Shown here: piece by piece, positions 16,743-25,549 of the stretch
Layout of the letters: each line of letters begins with the position of its first letter
Numbering within the stretch: position 1 is the first letter of the stretch
Source: JBEIVB01 sp040374085
GTDB taxonomy: Bacteria > Bacteroidota > Bacteroidia > UBA4408
DNA: 64,000 bases
NCBI GenBank assembly: GCA_040374085.1
Contig: JBEIVB010000001.1
Coordinates: forward strand, 42,330 to 106,329
Reading direction: 5' to 3'
The notes under the pieces: model-generated
What the model saw: the letters and a program-made list of their open reading frames with translations, nothing else
What the model was told of the DNA's origin: nothing
Databases searched by the model: none
Program-made: the position numbers and the translations under genes

Positions 16743-18200
16743 ATGGCAAAAAAAGCTGAAATTAAAAAGAAGCCGTTAAAAGCATCTGGAAAGAAAGATG
16801 TGAAAACCCCGGCTAAAAAAGCCGCTGCAGCACCTGCAAAAAAAGCAGCTCCGGCAAAGGGTAAACCCGCCACAAAGGCTGCTTCGGTAAAAGCGAAGGC
16901 AACCGTAAAAAAGTCAACTCCCTCAAAGGCCGTTGCTCCTCCAAAAACAAAAGCTGTGGCAAAAGCCCCTGCAGCAAAGGCAAAAGCTGTGGTAAAAGCC
17001 CCTGCAGCAAAGGCAAAAGCACTTGCCAAAGCGAAACCGGTAACTGCAAAAACCACTCCGACCAAAGCAATTTCTGCAAAAGGCAAAGCCCCAGCGAAGT
17101 CTGCTCCGGCTAAAGGAACATCTTCTAAAGCCAAGAGTCCGCTGAAGGCTGCCCCACCGAAGACCGGCCCTTCTAAAGGAAAAGCCACCGTAAAGGCTGC
17201 TCCGAGCAAAACATCACCTTCCAAAGTAAAACCCAACGAGAAAAAAAGCGTCGCAAGTTCTGCAACTCCAAGCAGCAAAAGCCAAATTAAGGTAGCACCT
17301 GCTGTGGTAAAGCCCTCGAATAAAGTTTCAGCATCAAAAGAGAATACAACTAAAAAACCTGCGTCTTTACCCACCAAGCCTGTTGCCAAAACGGGTTCTC
17401 AGGGCCAGAAGGCAGACAAAGCAGTTGGGTCCAAGAAACCGACACCTGCTGCGGAGAAAGCTGCGCCAATCAAAGCTGCAAGCGCACCCAAACAACCTGC
17501 AAAACCCTCAAAAGGCGCCACCTCCGGAACTTCGGTCAAGCCCGGGAAAGAGGCCGCACCAGGTACTCCCAAAACAAAGAAAACCGATGCTGCAGATGGA
17601 GAAGAACCGGTGGTTTTAGAGAATCTAGCATTCTTGGAGGAAGTATTGCCGCCTGAACCAAAAAAGCGAGGTAGAGAAAAATCGAAAAAATCAGGTGATG
17701 TGGTCATCAATCGAAATCCGGAAGTCATTCGGAAGGAAATTGAAGCCGCCAAGCAAATCAACTTTCATCTACCCAGCAATCTTCCACCGGCACCTCCGAA
17801 AGCAAAACCGAACCTGCAACCTCTTGAGCGGACCAAGTTCAGCGAAATAGAACTGAAAGAGTTCAGAGATCTCATCAACAAAAAGCTGGCTGAAGCTCGT
17901 AATGATTATGAGCTGTTAAAGGACACGCTATCGCACCGTGACAACAATGGTACCGATGATACCTCGCCTACATTTAAGTTATTGGAAGATGGTTCGGAGG
18001 TTCTCTCAAAAGAAGAAACCACCCAATTGGCCATGAGGCAACAAAAGTTCATCCAGAGCTTAGAAAATGCCCTGCTCCGCATCGAGAATAAAACTTACGG
18101 AATCTGCAGGGCAACCGGCCAAATGATTTCTAAAGAAAGGCTACGTTCGGTTCCACATGCTACCCTCAGTATCGAGGCCAAACGAATGCAACAAGATTAA
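16743..18200 (+). CDS. DksA/TraR-like protein with long histone-H1-like N-terminal tail
   Basis: A 485-aa protein in two parts. Residues 1 to about 340 are low-complexity Lys/Ala/Pro/Ser (PAKKA, KAPAAKAKA, SAPAKG repeats), like histone H1 or bacterial Hc1 tails. Residues about 365-485 match the TraR/DksA family: coiled-coil start FSEIELKEFRDLINKKL, then ADTSPTF-like DDTSPTFKLLEDG and YGICRATGQMISKERLRSVPH. The zinc finger is degenerate, with only Cys455 of the usual four, as is common in Bacteroidota members. Those are normally about 125 aa, so the tail is the oddity. It sits between ileS and lspA, the usual place for the short form. Probably binds nucleic acid or RNA polymerase (inference). 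Confidence 0.85.
   Translation: MAKKAEIKKKPLKASGKKDVKTPAKKAAAAPAKKAAPAKGKPATKAASVKAKATVKKSTPSKAVAPPKTKAVAKAPAAKAKAVVKAPAAKAKALAKAKPVTAKTTPTKAISAKGKAPAKSAPAKGTSSKAKSPLKAAPPKTGPSKGKATVKAAPSKTSPSKVKPNEKKSVASSATPSSKSQIKVAPAVVKPSNKVSASKENTTKKPASLPTKPVAKTGSQGQKADKAVGSKKPTPAAEKAAPIKAASAPKQPAKPSKGATSGTSVKPGKEAAPGTPKTKKTDAADGEEPVVLENLAFLEEVLPPEPKKRGREKSKKSGDVVINRNPEVIRKEIEAAKQINFHLPSNLPPAPPKAKPNLQPLERTKFSEIELKEFRDLINKKLAEARNDYELLKDTLSHRDNNGTDDTSPTFKLLEDGSEVLSKEETTQLAMRQQKFIQSLENALLRIENKTYGICRATGQMISKERLRSVPHATLSIEAKRMQQD
16949..17014 (+). repeat. Tandem 33-bp repeat (two units) in the Lys/Ala-rich tail
   Basis: Units 16949-16981 and 16982-17014 differ at one base and encode KAVAKAPAAKA and KAVVKAPAAKA. 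This shows the tail grows by in-frame duplication. Confidence 0.85.
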
Positions 18201-18222
18201 CCATTGTTCCACATCAACCCTT

Positions 18223-18254
18223 AAAGCGATTAAGCAATTAATCGCTTTTTTTTT
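18223..18254 (+). terminator. Terminator or attenuator abutting the lspA start
   Basis: An 11-bp perfect stem (18223-18233 with 18238-18248), GCAA loop, and a nine-T run (18246-18254). The T-run ends directly at the lspA ATG (18255). Confidence 0.85.
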
Positions 18255-18890
18255 ATGAAAAGAAACATCCTCATCATTGTGATCTTGCTGTGTGTCGATC
18301 AGGCGCTTAAGCTCTACATAAAAACACATTTTATGTTAGGAGAACAAACTGCCGTTTTCGGCAATTGGTTCTACTTGCATTTCACTGAGAACAACGGAAT
18401 GGCCTTCGGCATGGAACTGGAGGGAACCGCAGGCAAGCTCCTCCTCTCCACCTTCCGCATCCTGGCCATTGTTGGTCTCGGCTATTACCTCTACCACTTG
18501 GTTCAAAAGAATGCAAGCCGCCTTCACCAAACATCAGTTGCGTTGGTATTTGCCGGAGCTCTGGGCAACATCCTCGACAGCACTTTTTATGGCTGGATGT
18601 TTTCCGACAGTTATGGGAAAGTGGCGCAACTGTTTCCAGAACAAGGATACGCCCCCATGCTGTTTGGAAAAGTGGTAGACATGCTCTATTTCCCTATGTG
18701 GCAAGGGGTTTTCCCAAGTTGGTTTCCCATTTGGGGTGGAGAACCTTTTGAGTTTTTTCGACCGGTTTTCAACATTGCAGACACCTGCATCTCCACCGGA
18801 GTAGGCCTAATGGTGGTGTTTCAAAACCGGTTTTTCGGCGAAACAAAAACCACAGATCCTACTTCAAAAGAAACCAACAAAATTCAATAA
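18255..18890 (+). CDS. lspA: Lipoprotein signal peptidase (signal peptidase II)
   Basis: A 211-aa inner-membrane aspartic peptidase that cleaves prolipoprotein signal peptides after lipidation. Four hydrophobic helices are visible. Conserved are Asp15 (LCVDQ), the NNGMAFG motif, GNILD, and the catalytic pair Asp142 (KVVDML) and Asp176 (FNIADTCI). It is slightly longer than the E. coli enzyme because of a loop between helices 3 and 4 (WFPIWGGEPFEF), as usual in Bacteroidota. Its ATG directly follows the T-run of a terminator-like hairpin, leaving no space for its own promoter after the hairpin. Confidence 0.93.
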   Translation: MKRNILIIVILLCVDQALKLYIKTHFMLGEQTAVFGNWFYLHFTENNGMAFGMELEGTAGKLLLSTFRILAIVGLGYYLYHLVQKNASRLHQTSVALVFAGALGNILDSTFYGWMFSDSYGKVAQLFPEQGYAPMLFGKVVDMLYFPMWQGVFPSWFPIWGGEPFEFFRPVFNIADTCISTGVGLMVVFQNRFFGETKTTDPTSKETNKIQ

Positions 18891-18898
18891 GTCAAAAC

Positions 18899-20992
18899 TT
18901 ATTGAACCATAACCTTACGAACAACGGATCCGGTTGGAGTATACAACCGAACAAAATACATGCCGGGCACCAAACCTTCTCCAAGATGATTTAAGGTGTG
19001 TCGGCCGGGAGACAAGCGGCCCAAATCGCGATGTTCAACTTGTTCACCCAATGCATTCAATACGCTCAAATTGGCCTGATGAGATTCTTCAAGCGAAAAA
19101 GTAAAATCAAACGCGTCCTGAGCAGGATTTGGAAATGCCAATGCATCTGAAACACCACTCAACGTTTCCCAACCGGTTGTGGCACTGCTGATGTTTATAT
19201 CATCCAAATAAAGGTTGTTTCCATCCCCGGAGGTAAATACAAACTTGAGGCGGAAATTCGCAGAGGTATTTGGGGTTAGGTTGATGCTGCGCGAGGCCCA
19301 AGCGGTTGCACTGGGCGTAAAAGCACTATTAACAGCGGTTGTGGTTGCCAATGTGGTTCCGGTAGCAGTGGAGCGAATGGCCCAAGTCCGTCCGCAATTC
19401 TGAGATACTAAAACCTGAAGACGATTGGATGAAGCAAGGCTCGTTGTCTTTTGTGCATAGGCAACCTTGTAGGTTAGGGTAGGCACCGAAATGGTGGTCA
19501 AATCAATGGTGGGGCCGATAAGCTCATCAACCTGCAAATCAGAACTGTTGAAGTTATCCATTTTAATACAAGCACTTCCACTGGCCGAGGCGTTGGTTAC
19601 CCGCGAAAAGGTAGCGGTGCCTGATACGTTATTGAATACGGTCCAGTCGTTGGTAAACTGCGTTGCATTTTCAAATCCCTCCTGATAAACCGGGCCTGAA
19701 TATTCTGCCGCTAAGGGCATTACAACAACCAAGGCGTTTCGGGTGATGGTGTTGTTCCCAGCAGCATTGCTGGCAGTAAGAGAAACATTATAGGTGCCAG
19801 GGGTAGAATAGGTTACCACCGGAGAGGCCGCCAAAGAGGTGGCAGGACTGCCTCCTTGAAAACTCCAACTGTAAGCGGTTGCATCACCTCCAAAACATGC
19901 TTGGGTAAAGGTTACGGTGCCTCCTGCACACAAATAGGTTGGTAGGTTGGGGGTAAAATCGGCGCGAGGAGAACAGGTGGTTGGAGGGGTTCCATCGGTA
20001 CCAGTGGCAACTAGGTTGGCAGATGACCATAATGTACTCCTTCCACTTACACTGCTGTTCAAAGCAGCATTCATGCGTGTTGCTTGACCGGCTGAAAAAA
20101 CGTTCTGACAGTTGCCGGTGGTGTAATCCATGTAGTTGGTAAACATCTCTCCGTTGGGTCCATTGTTGCAGGAAATTTTGGGAAATGTTGGACAATTGCT
20201 CTGGTTTGCAGCTTGTTGAGTTGGAGTATCGGATACGTTGTCGTTGCCACAGGTAGCATCACCCCAAATGTGTCTGAGATTGAGCCAGTGTCCAACTTCA
20301 TGAGTTGCCGTCCTACCTGCATTGGAGGCATTTGAAGTTCCGATTACACCTACAAAATCGCCACGCAACACAATTCCATCGGTGGCAGAATTGCCTCCGG
20401 GAAATTGAGCAAATCCTATAACATAACCTGTACCACCCGTTGAGCTTTCTATGCTCTTTACTACCCAAATGTTTAAGTACTTGCTGGAGGGCCAGTAAAT
20501 CAAACTTTTTACATTGTCACGGGCATTGTTGGTGAGGGGTGAATACAATCGGTTGATTCCATCTGTGCAATTGCCATTTGGATCTTTCTGCGCCAATCGA
20601 AACTCAATGTTGGCATCTGCTGCTATAGGTCTAAATGCTGCTGGAGTATTTCCGGTGTCGGCATTCAGCCTCCGAAAATCTTTGTTCAGAATTTCCAATT
20701 GGTTCAAGCATTGCTGACGCGAAATGTTCTCCGTGCCATACTCATGGATGATGTGGAACACTACCGGAATAATTTTGGGAACGCTAGATGAACTGCGCCC
20801 TTGCTGAAGCGATGCCGCTTGCGTTTCCATTTCCAGCGCTTGCTGGTTTGCCCTAAACTGAGGATCGCGCTCCAACATCTCCTGATATATGGTATGCGCA
20901 ATACAAGGTTCCGTTTGTTGAGCATACGAAACCTGGAGGAAAATCAAAACAAAAGAAACCGTAAGAAGTAACTTGGAGGTTGTGTTGGACAT
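18899..20992 (-). CDS. Secreted M43 (pappalysin-like) metalloprotease with PKD and T9SS sorting domains
   Basis: A 697-aa protein. The signal peptide is 1-24 (ending SYAQ). A propeptide-like segment (25-70) precedes the M43 catalytic domain (about 70-325). Zinc ligands are in HEVGHWLNLRH (231-241) with a Met-turn at NYMDYT. A PKD domain follows (about 340-425: ADFTPNLPTYLCAGGTVTF to YNVSLTASNAAG). A jelly-roll/MAM-like adhesion domain precedes a type A T9SS domain (about 620-697: AFPNPAQDAFDF, GMYFVRLYTPTGSVVRKVMV). It is exported by Sec then T9SS to the cell surface. It is convergent with lspA, 8 bp apart. The substrate is unknown. Confidence 0.9.
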   Translation of the reverse strand: MSNTTSKLLLTVSFVLIFLQVSYAQQTEPCIAHTIYQEMLERDPQFRANQQALEMETQAASLQQGRSSSSVPKIIPVVFHIIHEYGTENISRQQCLNQLEILNKDFRRLNADTGNTPAAFRPIAADANIEFRLAQKDPNGNCTDGINRLYSPLTNNARDNVKSLIYWPSSKYLNIWVVKSIESSTGGTGYVIGFAQFPGGNSATDGIVLRGDFVGVIGTSNASNAGRTATHEVGHWLNLRHIWGDATCGNDNVSDTPTQQAANQSNCPTFPKISCNNGPNGEMFTNYMDYTTGNCQNVFSAGQATRMNAALNSSVSGRSTLWSSANLVATGTDGTPPTTCSPRADFTPNLPTYLCAGGTVTFTQACFGGDATAYSWSFQGGSPATSLAASPVVTYSTPGTYNVSLTASNAAGNNTITRNALVVVMPLAAEYSGPVYQEGFENATQFTNDWTVFNNVSGTATFSRVTNASASGSACIKMDNFNSSDLQVDELIGPTIDLTTISVPTLTYKVAYAQKTTSLASSNRLQVLVSQNCGRTWAIRSTATGTTLATTTAVNSAFTPSATAWASRSINLTPNTSANFRLKFVFTSGDGNNLYLDDINISSATTGWETLSGVSDALAFPNPAQDAFDFTFSLEESHQANLSVLNALGEQVEHRDLGRLSPGRHTLNHLGEGLVPGMYFVRLYTPTGSVVRKVMVQ

Positions 20993-21043
20993 GCGAAAAG
21001 GTTTGAATAACTAAATCGAGGTACGAAACTCAGAGTATAACCG

Positions 21044-22195
21044 TTAGACAACGATTTTGTTTAAGGCTTGAGACAAGTCATCAATAAGGTCTTCGGGATC
21101 TTCAACGCCAACCGAGAGACGCAAAAGAGAGTCCACAACACCAGCACGCTCACGCTCTGCCTTAGGAATAGAGGCATGGGTCATGGAGGCCGGATGTCCG
21201 ATTAAACTTTCAACCCCACCCAGAGATTCTGCCAAGGAAAAAACGGTGCAAGATGAGGCCAAATGAAATGCATCTTCGAGTTTGTTGCCTTTCAGTGAAA
21301 ATGAGATCATGCCTCCAAATCCGCGCATCTGTTTTTTGGCAATTTCATGGTTTGGATGGTCTTCAAAACCAGGCCAGTACACACGATCTACTTTAGAATG
21401 CTGCCGAAGAAAATGAGCAACAGCAGCTCCGTTGCTGCAATGACGCTCCATGCGCAGATGAAGAGTTTTAACGCCTCTTAGCACCAAGAAACTATCCATA
21501 GGCCCAGGCGTTGGTCCGCAGGAATTGGTTAGAAACGCCAATTGCTCATACCAAGCATCGTCGTTGAGGCAAAGGGCCCCCATCACCAAATCGGAATGTC
21601 CACCAAGGTATTTGGTTGCAGAATGCATCACCAAATCAGCACCCAAATCCAAAGGTGTCTGAAGGTAGGGCGAAGCAAAGGTATTATCAACGCAAAGTTT
21701 TAACCCCTTGGCTTTTGAAATAGCAGCCAATGCCGCTATGTCGATGATTTTTAAGGTTGGATTGGTAGGCGTTTCAGCCCAAATCAATCGAGTATTCTCG
21801 TTGAGGAAGGGTTCCACCGATCCCGCTTCCTGAAGCGGCACAAAGTGAAACTTGATGCCCATCGGTTCATACACTTTGGTGAAAAGACGGTAGGTGCCAC
21901 CGTACAAATCATCTCCCGCAATTACCTCATCGCCGGGCCGCAGGGTTTTCATAACGGTATCGATCGCTCCCATGCCGCTGGAAAAACACAATGCATGACG
22001 CGCATTTTCAAGCGCTGCAAGATTTTGTTCCAAGGCAACACGGGTTGGATTTTTTCCCCGAGCGTATGCATATCCTTTATGACTTCCGGGCGAAGCCTGG
22101 ACATAGGTTGAGGTTTGAAAAATGGGCGTCATAATGGCCCCCGTGGTTGGATCGGGCTCCTGCCCGGCATGAATGGCTTTGGTTCCGAAACGCAT
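21044..22195 (-). CDS. Cystathionine gamma-synthase / beta- or gamma-lyase (trans-sulfuration PLP enzyme)
   Basis: A 383-aa Cys/Met metabolism PLP enzyme. It has GYAYARGKNPTR (41-52; Tyr and Arg phosphate contacts), FSSGMGAI near 71, the DDLYGGTYR motif, and the PLP Lys195 in HSATKYLGGHSD, plus SLGGVESLIGHPASMTH at the C-terminus. Gamma-synthase and lyase activities are not separable by eye. It is 1 bp downstream of the transaldolase gene on the same strand, so it is probably co-transcribed. Confidence 0.88.
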   Translation of the reverse strand: MRFGTKAIHAGQEPDPTTGAIMTPIFQTSTYVQASPGSHKGYAYARGKNPTRVALEQNLAALENARHALCFSSGMGAIDTVMKTLRPGDEVIAGDDLYGGTYRLFTKVYEPMGIKFHFVPLQEAGSVEPFLNENTRLIWAETPTNPTLKIIDIAALAAISKAKGLKLCVDNTFASPYLQTPLDLGADLVMHSATKYLGGHSDLVMGALCLNDDAWYEQLAFLTNSCGPTPGPMDSFLVLRGVKTLHLRMERHCSNGAAVAHFLRQHSKVDRVYWPGFEDHPNHEIAKKQMRGFGGMISFSLKGNKLEDAFHLASSCTVFSLAESLGGVESLIGHPASMTHASIPKAERERAGVVDSLLRLSVGVEDPEDLIDDLSQALNKIVV

Positions 22196-22196
22196 A

Positions 22197-22853
22197 TCAA
22201 AGTTTGGTTTTTTCGTGATCAGCTAAAAACGTGGCCAATCCAGAATCGGTTAAGGGATGCTTCAACAATCCGGTAATCACATTGAGTGGACAGGTGGCCA
22301 CATCGGCACCTGCCTCAGCGCATTGTATAAGATGCATAGTATGACGAATGCTTGCAGCCAACACCTGGGTCTCGAATCCGAAAGTGGTATATATGTCAAC
22401 GATCTGGTGAATGAGCTCAACCCCATCGTAAGAAATATCATCCAAACGCCCTACAAAAGGAGAAACATAGGTGGCTCCCGCCTTAGCGGCAAGCAGTGCC
22501 TGTCCAGCAGAAAAAACAAGGGTACAGTTTGTCTTTATTCCTTTTGAAGAAAAATAACGAATGGCTTTTATTCCATCGCGAATCATCGGAATTTTAACCA
22601 CAATGCGTGGATGAAGAGAGGCTAGATTTTCACCTTCCCGAACCATGCCGGCAAAATCGGTAGCAATTACTTCTGCACTAACGTCACCATCTACCAATTC
22701 GCAGATGTCAACATAATGCTTCAGCATGTTGTTGGTGCCTTTGATGCCTTCCTTGGCCATAAGAGAGGGGTTGGTGGTAACCCCGTCCAAAACACCCAGT
22801 TCTTGGGCCTCTTTTATCTGAGCCAGATTGGCGGTATCGATGAAGAATTTCAT
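22197..22853 (-). CDS. tal: Transaldolase (small, TalC/FSA-like type)
   Basis: A 218-aa TIM-barrel transaldolase of the short type. It has MKFFIDTAN at the N-terminus, GVTTNPSLMAKEG (24-36), the Schiff-base Lys87 in VVKIPM, TNCTLVFSAGQALLAAKAGA and SPFVGRLDD. It belongs to the non-oxidative pentose phosphate pathway; members of this length may be fructose-6-phosphate aldolases, but those of Bacteroidota are usually annotated transaldolase. It lies downstream of rpoD and its terminator, on the same strand. Confidence 0.9.
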   Translation of the reverse strand: MKFFIDTANLAQIKEAQELGVLDGVTTNPSLMAKEGIKGTNNMLKHYVDICELVDGDVSAEVIATDFAGMVREGENLASLHPRIVVKIPMIRDGIKAIRYFSSKGIKTNCTLVFSAGQALLAAKAGATYVSPFVGRLDDISYDGVELIHQIVDIYTTFGFETQVLAASIRHTMHLIQCAEAGADVATCPLNVITGLLKHPLTDSGLATFLADHEKTKL

Positions 22854-22882
22854 AGTGTGAAGTTGAGTGGCCGAAATAAGAC

Positions 22883-22913
22883 AAAAAAGCCGAATCCTAT
22901 GTAGGATCCGGCT
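22883..22913 (-). terminator. Terminator of rpoD
   Basis: A 12-bp stem (22888-22899 with 22902-22913, one A-C mismatch; the innermost pair would open to give a 4-nt loop) followed on the minus strand by T6. It lies between rpoD and tal. Confidence 0.8.
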
Positions 22914-22938
22914 ATGATTTAGTAGACTTGATTTGTTG

Positions 22939-23802
22939 TTAACCCAGATAGGCCTTCAAGAGCTTGCTTCGGCTGGAGTGCTTAAGGCGCTTGATGGCTT
23001 TTTCCTTGATCTGACGAACACGCTCACGGGTTAGATCAAATTTATCGCCAATCTCCTCCAACGTGTATTCGTGGTTGTACCCAATACCGTAAAAAAGCTT
23101 TACCACATCGCGCTCCCGATCGGTAAGCGTGGCAAGAGACCGCTCTATTTCTTTTTGAAGCGATTCGTTGATGAGAGCATTGTCGGCACGAGGGGAATCG
23201 GTGTTTACCAAAACGTCCAAAAGGGTGTTCTCCTCACCTTGCACAAAAGGGGCATCCATTGAAATGTGCCTACCGGAAACTCGCAAGGTATCGGCCACTT
23301 TGTCTTCGGCAATATCCAGAATCTCAGCCAACTCCTCAGCAGATGGCGTACGCTCAAACTCCTGTTCGAGTTTGCTGAAGGCTTTGTTAATCTTGTTCAA
23401 TGAACCAACCTGATTCAAGGGCAAACGAACAATGCGCGCCTGCTCAGCCAAGGCTTGAAGGATGCTTTGACGAATCCACCAAACGGCATAAGAAATGAAT
23501 TTGAAACCGCGGGTTTCATCGAAACGCTTGGCAGCCTTGATTAGGCCTAGGTTCCCCTCGTTGATGAGGTCGGGAAGACTCAATCCCTGATTCTGATATT
23601 GCTTGGCAACGGAAACCACAAAGCGGAGGTTGGATTTGGTCAGCTTTTCCAATGCTGCCTGGTCGCCCTCACGAATCCGCTTTGCTAAAACCACCTCTTC
23701 TTCTGCACTGATCAATTCCTCGCGACCAATTTCCTGCAGGTACTTGTCCAAAGAAGCACTCTCGCGGTTGGTAATGGATTTGGTGATTTTTAGTTGTCTC
23801 AT
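22939..23802 (-). CDS. rpoD: Primary RNA polymerase sigma factor (Bacteroidota RpoD)
   Basis: A 287-aa sigma-70 factor lacking region 1.1, the standard primary sigma of Bacteroidota. Region 1.2 is SLDKYLQEIGREELIS. Region 2 has NLRFVVSVAKQYQNQGL, LPDLINEGNLGLIKAA and YAVWWIRQSI. Region 3 contains RTPSAEELA. Region 4 ends with EYTLEEIGDKFDLTRERVRQ. It recognises -33 TTG / -7 TAnnTTTG promoters (established for the phylum), which match the elements listed in this window. No clear TAnnTTTG was found in front of rpoD itself. Confidence 0.96.
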   Translation of the reverse strand: MRQLKITKSITNRESASLDKYLQEIGREELISAEEEVVLAKRIREGDQAALEKLTKSNLRFVVSVAKQYQNQGLSLPDLINEGNLGLIKAAKRFDETRGFKFISYAVWWIRQSILQALAEQARIVRLPLNQVGSLNKINKAFSKLEQEFERTPSAEELAEILDIAEDKVADTLRVSGRHISMDAPFVQGEENTLLDVLVNTDSPRADNALINESLQKEIERSLATLTDRERDVVKLFYGIGYNHEYTLEEIGDKFDLTRERVRQIKEKAIKRLKHSSRSKLLKAYLG

Positions 23803-23879
23803 CCTTTACTTTTTTAGGTAGACCCTTATACGTTCAGATCCCGTATTTGGTTTCCGACTTTCCAATTTTTTTTTCAACC

Positions 23880-23894
23880 CATTGATTTTCAATG
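23880..23894. repeat. Short inverted repeat upstream of rpoD
   Basis: Six-bp perfect arms CATTGA and TCAATG with a TTT spacer, 78 bp upstream of the rpoD start and next to the htrA terminator. It may be a regulatory site or chance. Confidence 0.3.
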
Positions 23895-23895
23895 C

Positions 23896-23926
23896 AAAAA
23901 AAATGGGGGCCACACAGGACCCCCAT
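23896..23926 (-). terminator. Terminator of htrA
   Basis: Stem ATGGGGG/CCCCCAT (23903-23909 with 23920-23926) followed on the minus strand by an eight-T run. Confidence 0.85.
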
Positions 23927-23945
23927 ATGTTGGGTGAGCTTTTGT

Positions 23946-25412
23946 TTACAAACCAAAACCGTAATACCCCCTCACCCCATTTTGATACACACCCTCCAAC
24001 AACACGCCGCCTTTTTTGCCTTCCAGATAATTTACCAAATCATCTACAGAGTCAACCGGGCGTTTGTCAACGTGTGTAATGATAAAGCCTTCACGAATGC
24101 CGCTGCTCATCAATTTACCAGACTCCATGCGCACAACTTTTAAACCGTTGCCAATGCGCAACTTCCGCTTGTCTTCCGCGTTTACCGATTCAAAAGAAGC
24201 GCCTAAGGCAAGGTTGCTTTTTTCTGCAGCGCTCACATTTCGAATGATCTCCGTTTCGCCGTTTTTGTTGCGAAGGGTTACCTCAATTTCTTTGGCTTCG
24301 CCATTTCGCAGCACCTGAACCTGAATGCGATCTCCGGGTCTGTAGCGACTCACCTGCTCCTGCAGCTCTGGAGTGGTTTTTATCGGCGACTCACCGATTC
24401 GCGTAAGAACATCTCCCTCCCGAATTCCGGAACGCTCGGCCGCACCTCCGCTGGTTACGCCTGCAACGAAAACACCCTGAGTGGTTTTCAAACCTTTTTC
24501 CTCAGACAATTTGCTGTCGATGTCGCGAATGCTTACTCCAATAAATGCGCGTTGCACAGAACCAAACTCCTTAAGATCGCTCATCACCTTTCTTACAATG
24601 TTCACCGGAATGGCGAAAGAATAGCCTGTGTAGGATCCGGTGTTGGAGGCGATGGCAGAATTGATGCCCACCAGTTCACCATTCGTGTTTACAAGCGCAC
24701 CACCACTGTTACCGGGATTTACAGCAGCATCGGTCTGGATGTAGGACTCTATGGAATATTTGCCGTTGGCGGGATCGTTGTCGAGCGCATTTATGTTCCG
24801 ACCCTTTGCCGATACTATGCCGGCCGTGACTGTGGAGGTGAGGTTAAATGGGTTACCCACAGCCAGAACCCATTGCCCGACTTTAACTTCATCTGAGTTT
24901 CCAAAATGGATGAAAGGCAAACTTTTTTCATCGATTTTTAAAAGGGCCAGATCTGTGGTTGGATCTTTGCCAATGACATCCGCTGTGTAGGATTTGTTGT
25001 TGTTCAGAATCACCTCAATTTTATCTGCCTCCTGAATCACATGGTTGTTTGTGCAGATGTAGCCATCGTCTGAAATGATTACACCGCTGCCAGAACCCGC
25101 ACTTGGTGGCGTCATAATCTGATAGCCTCCTCCTCCGAAAAAGAAGTTGCGGACCGGATCGGCAAAAGGATCGCGGGTGATGGTTTTACCGTTGGTTACA
25201 GTTTTAATGTGCACCACGGCATGAACAGTCAAATCGGCGGCTTTTGTAAAGTCAATGGCGTTCGAAGGTAAACCACCAGAGGTGAGTTTAACTGGTAACG
25301 GTTGCTCTGCAGAGAAAGGGCGCGCATCCGAGCTTTTTGTCCAGTGGCTGATGGCAGCTACGGTAATTCCTCCCAACAAGGAGGCAGCCAATAAATTCCC
25401 AAATCTATTCAT
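23946..25412 (-). CDS. Periplasmic HtrA/DegP-family serine protease
   Basis: A 488-aa Do-type protease with an N-terminal membrane/signal segment (about 5-22). The trypsin-like domain has the complete triad: His124 (TNNHVI), Asp154 (TTDLALL) and Ser236 (GNSGGAL). Two PDZ domains follow: about 285-375 (AFIGVSIRDI, GGAAERSGIREGDVLTRI) and about 400-485 (LKVVRMESGKLMSSGIREGF). It degrades misfolded envelope proteins. A TACTTTTG promoter element lies upstream. It is one of the few envelope-stress genes in the window. Confidence 0.94.
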   Translation of the reverse strand: MNRFGNLLAASLLGGITVAAISHWTKSSDARPFSAEQPLPVKLTSGGLPSNAIDFTKAADLTVHAVVHIKTVTNGKTITRDPFADPVRNFFFGGGGYQIMTPPSAGSGSGVIISDDGYICTNNHVIQEADKIEVILNNNKSYTADVIGKDPTTDLALLKIDEKSLPFIHFGNSDEVKVGQWVLAVGNPFNLTSTVTAGIVSAKGRNINALDNDPANGKYSIESYIQTDAAVNPGNSGGALVNTNGELVGINSAIASNTGSYTGYSFAIPVNIVRKVMSDLKEFGSVQRAFIGVSIRDIDSKLSEEKGLKTTQGVFVAGVTSGGAAERSGIREGDVLTRIGESPIKTTPELQEQVSRYRPGDRIQVQVLRNGEAKEIEVTLRNKNGETEIIRNVSAAEKSNLALGASFESVNAEDKRKLRIGNGLKVVRMESGKLMSSGIREGFIITHVDKRPVDSVDDLVNYLEGKKGGVLLEGVYQNGVRGYYGFGL

Positions 25413-25446
25413 GGTTGTTAACGGTTTAGGGTTGTTGGTCGAATGG

Positions 25447-25454
25447 CAAAAGTA
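25447..25454 (-). promoter_or_regulatory. Candidate -7 element TACTTTTG for htrA
   Basis: A perfect TAnnTTTG match on the minus strand, 34 bp before the htrA ATG. Confidence 0.55.
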
Positions 25455-25549
25455 AGACCAAAGCCTTGCAGTATTTCCTAAGAAATTGCAAAGTTCGGTT
25501 AAGGACTGTTAACCTCAAATCGCATACCTTAGTCCGGATTTTGTGACGT

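Noticed and set aside
16949..17014. Short tandem repeats considered as a CRISPR
   Set aside because: Units are adjacent without spacers and encode an in-frame peptide repeat.
16661..17389. Antisense ORF of 242 aa (Ala/Phe/Gly-rich) opposite the DksA-like tail
   Set aside because: It is the reverse frame of the Lys/Ala repeats; its composition is an artefact of the repeats and it overlaps ileS and the tail completely.
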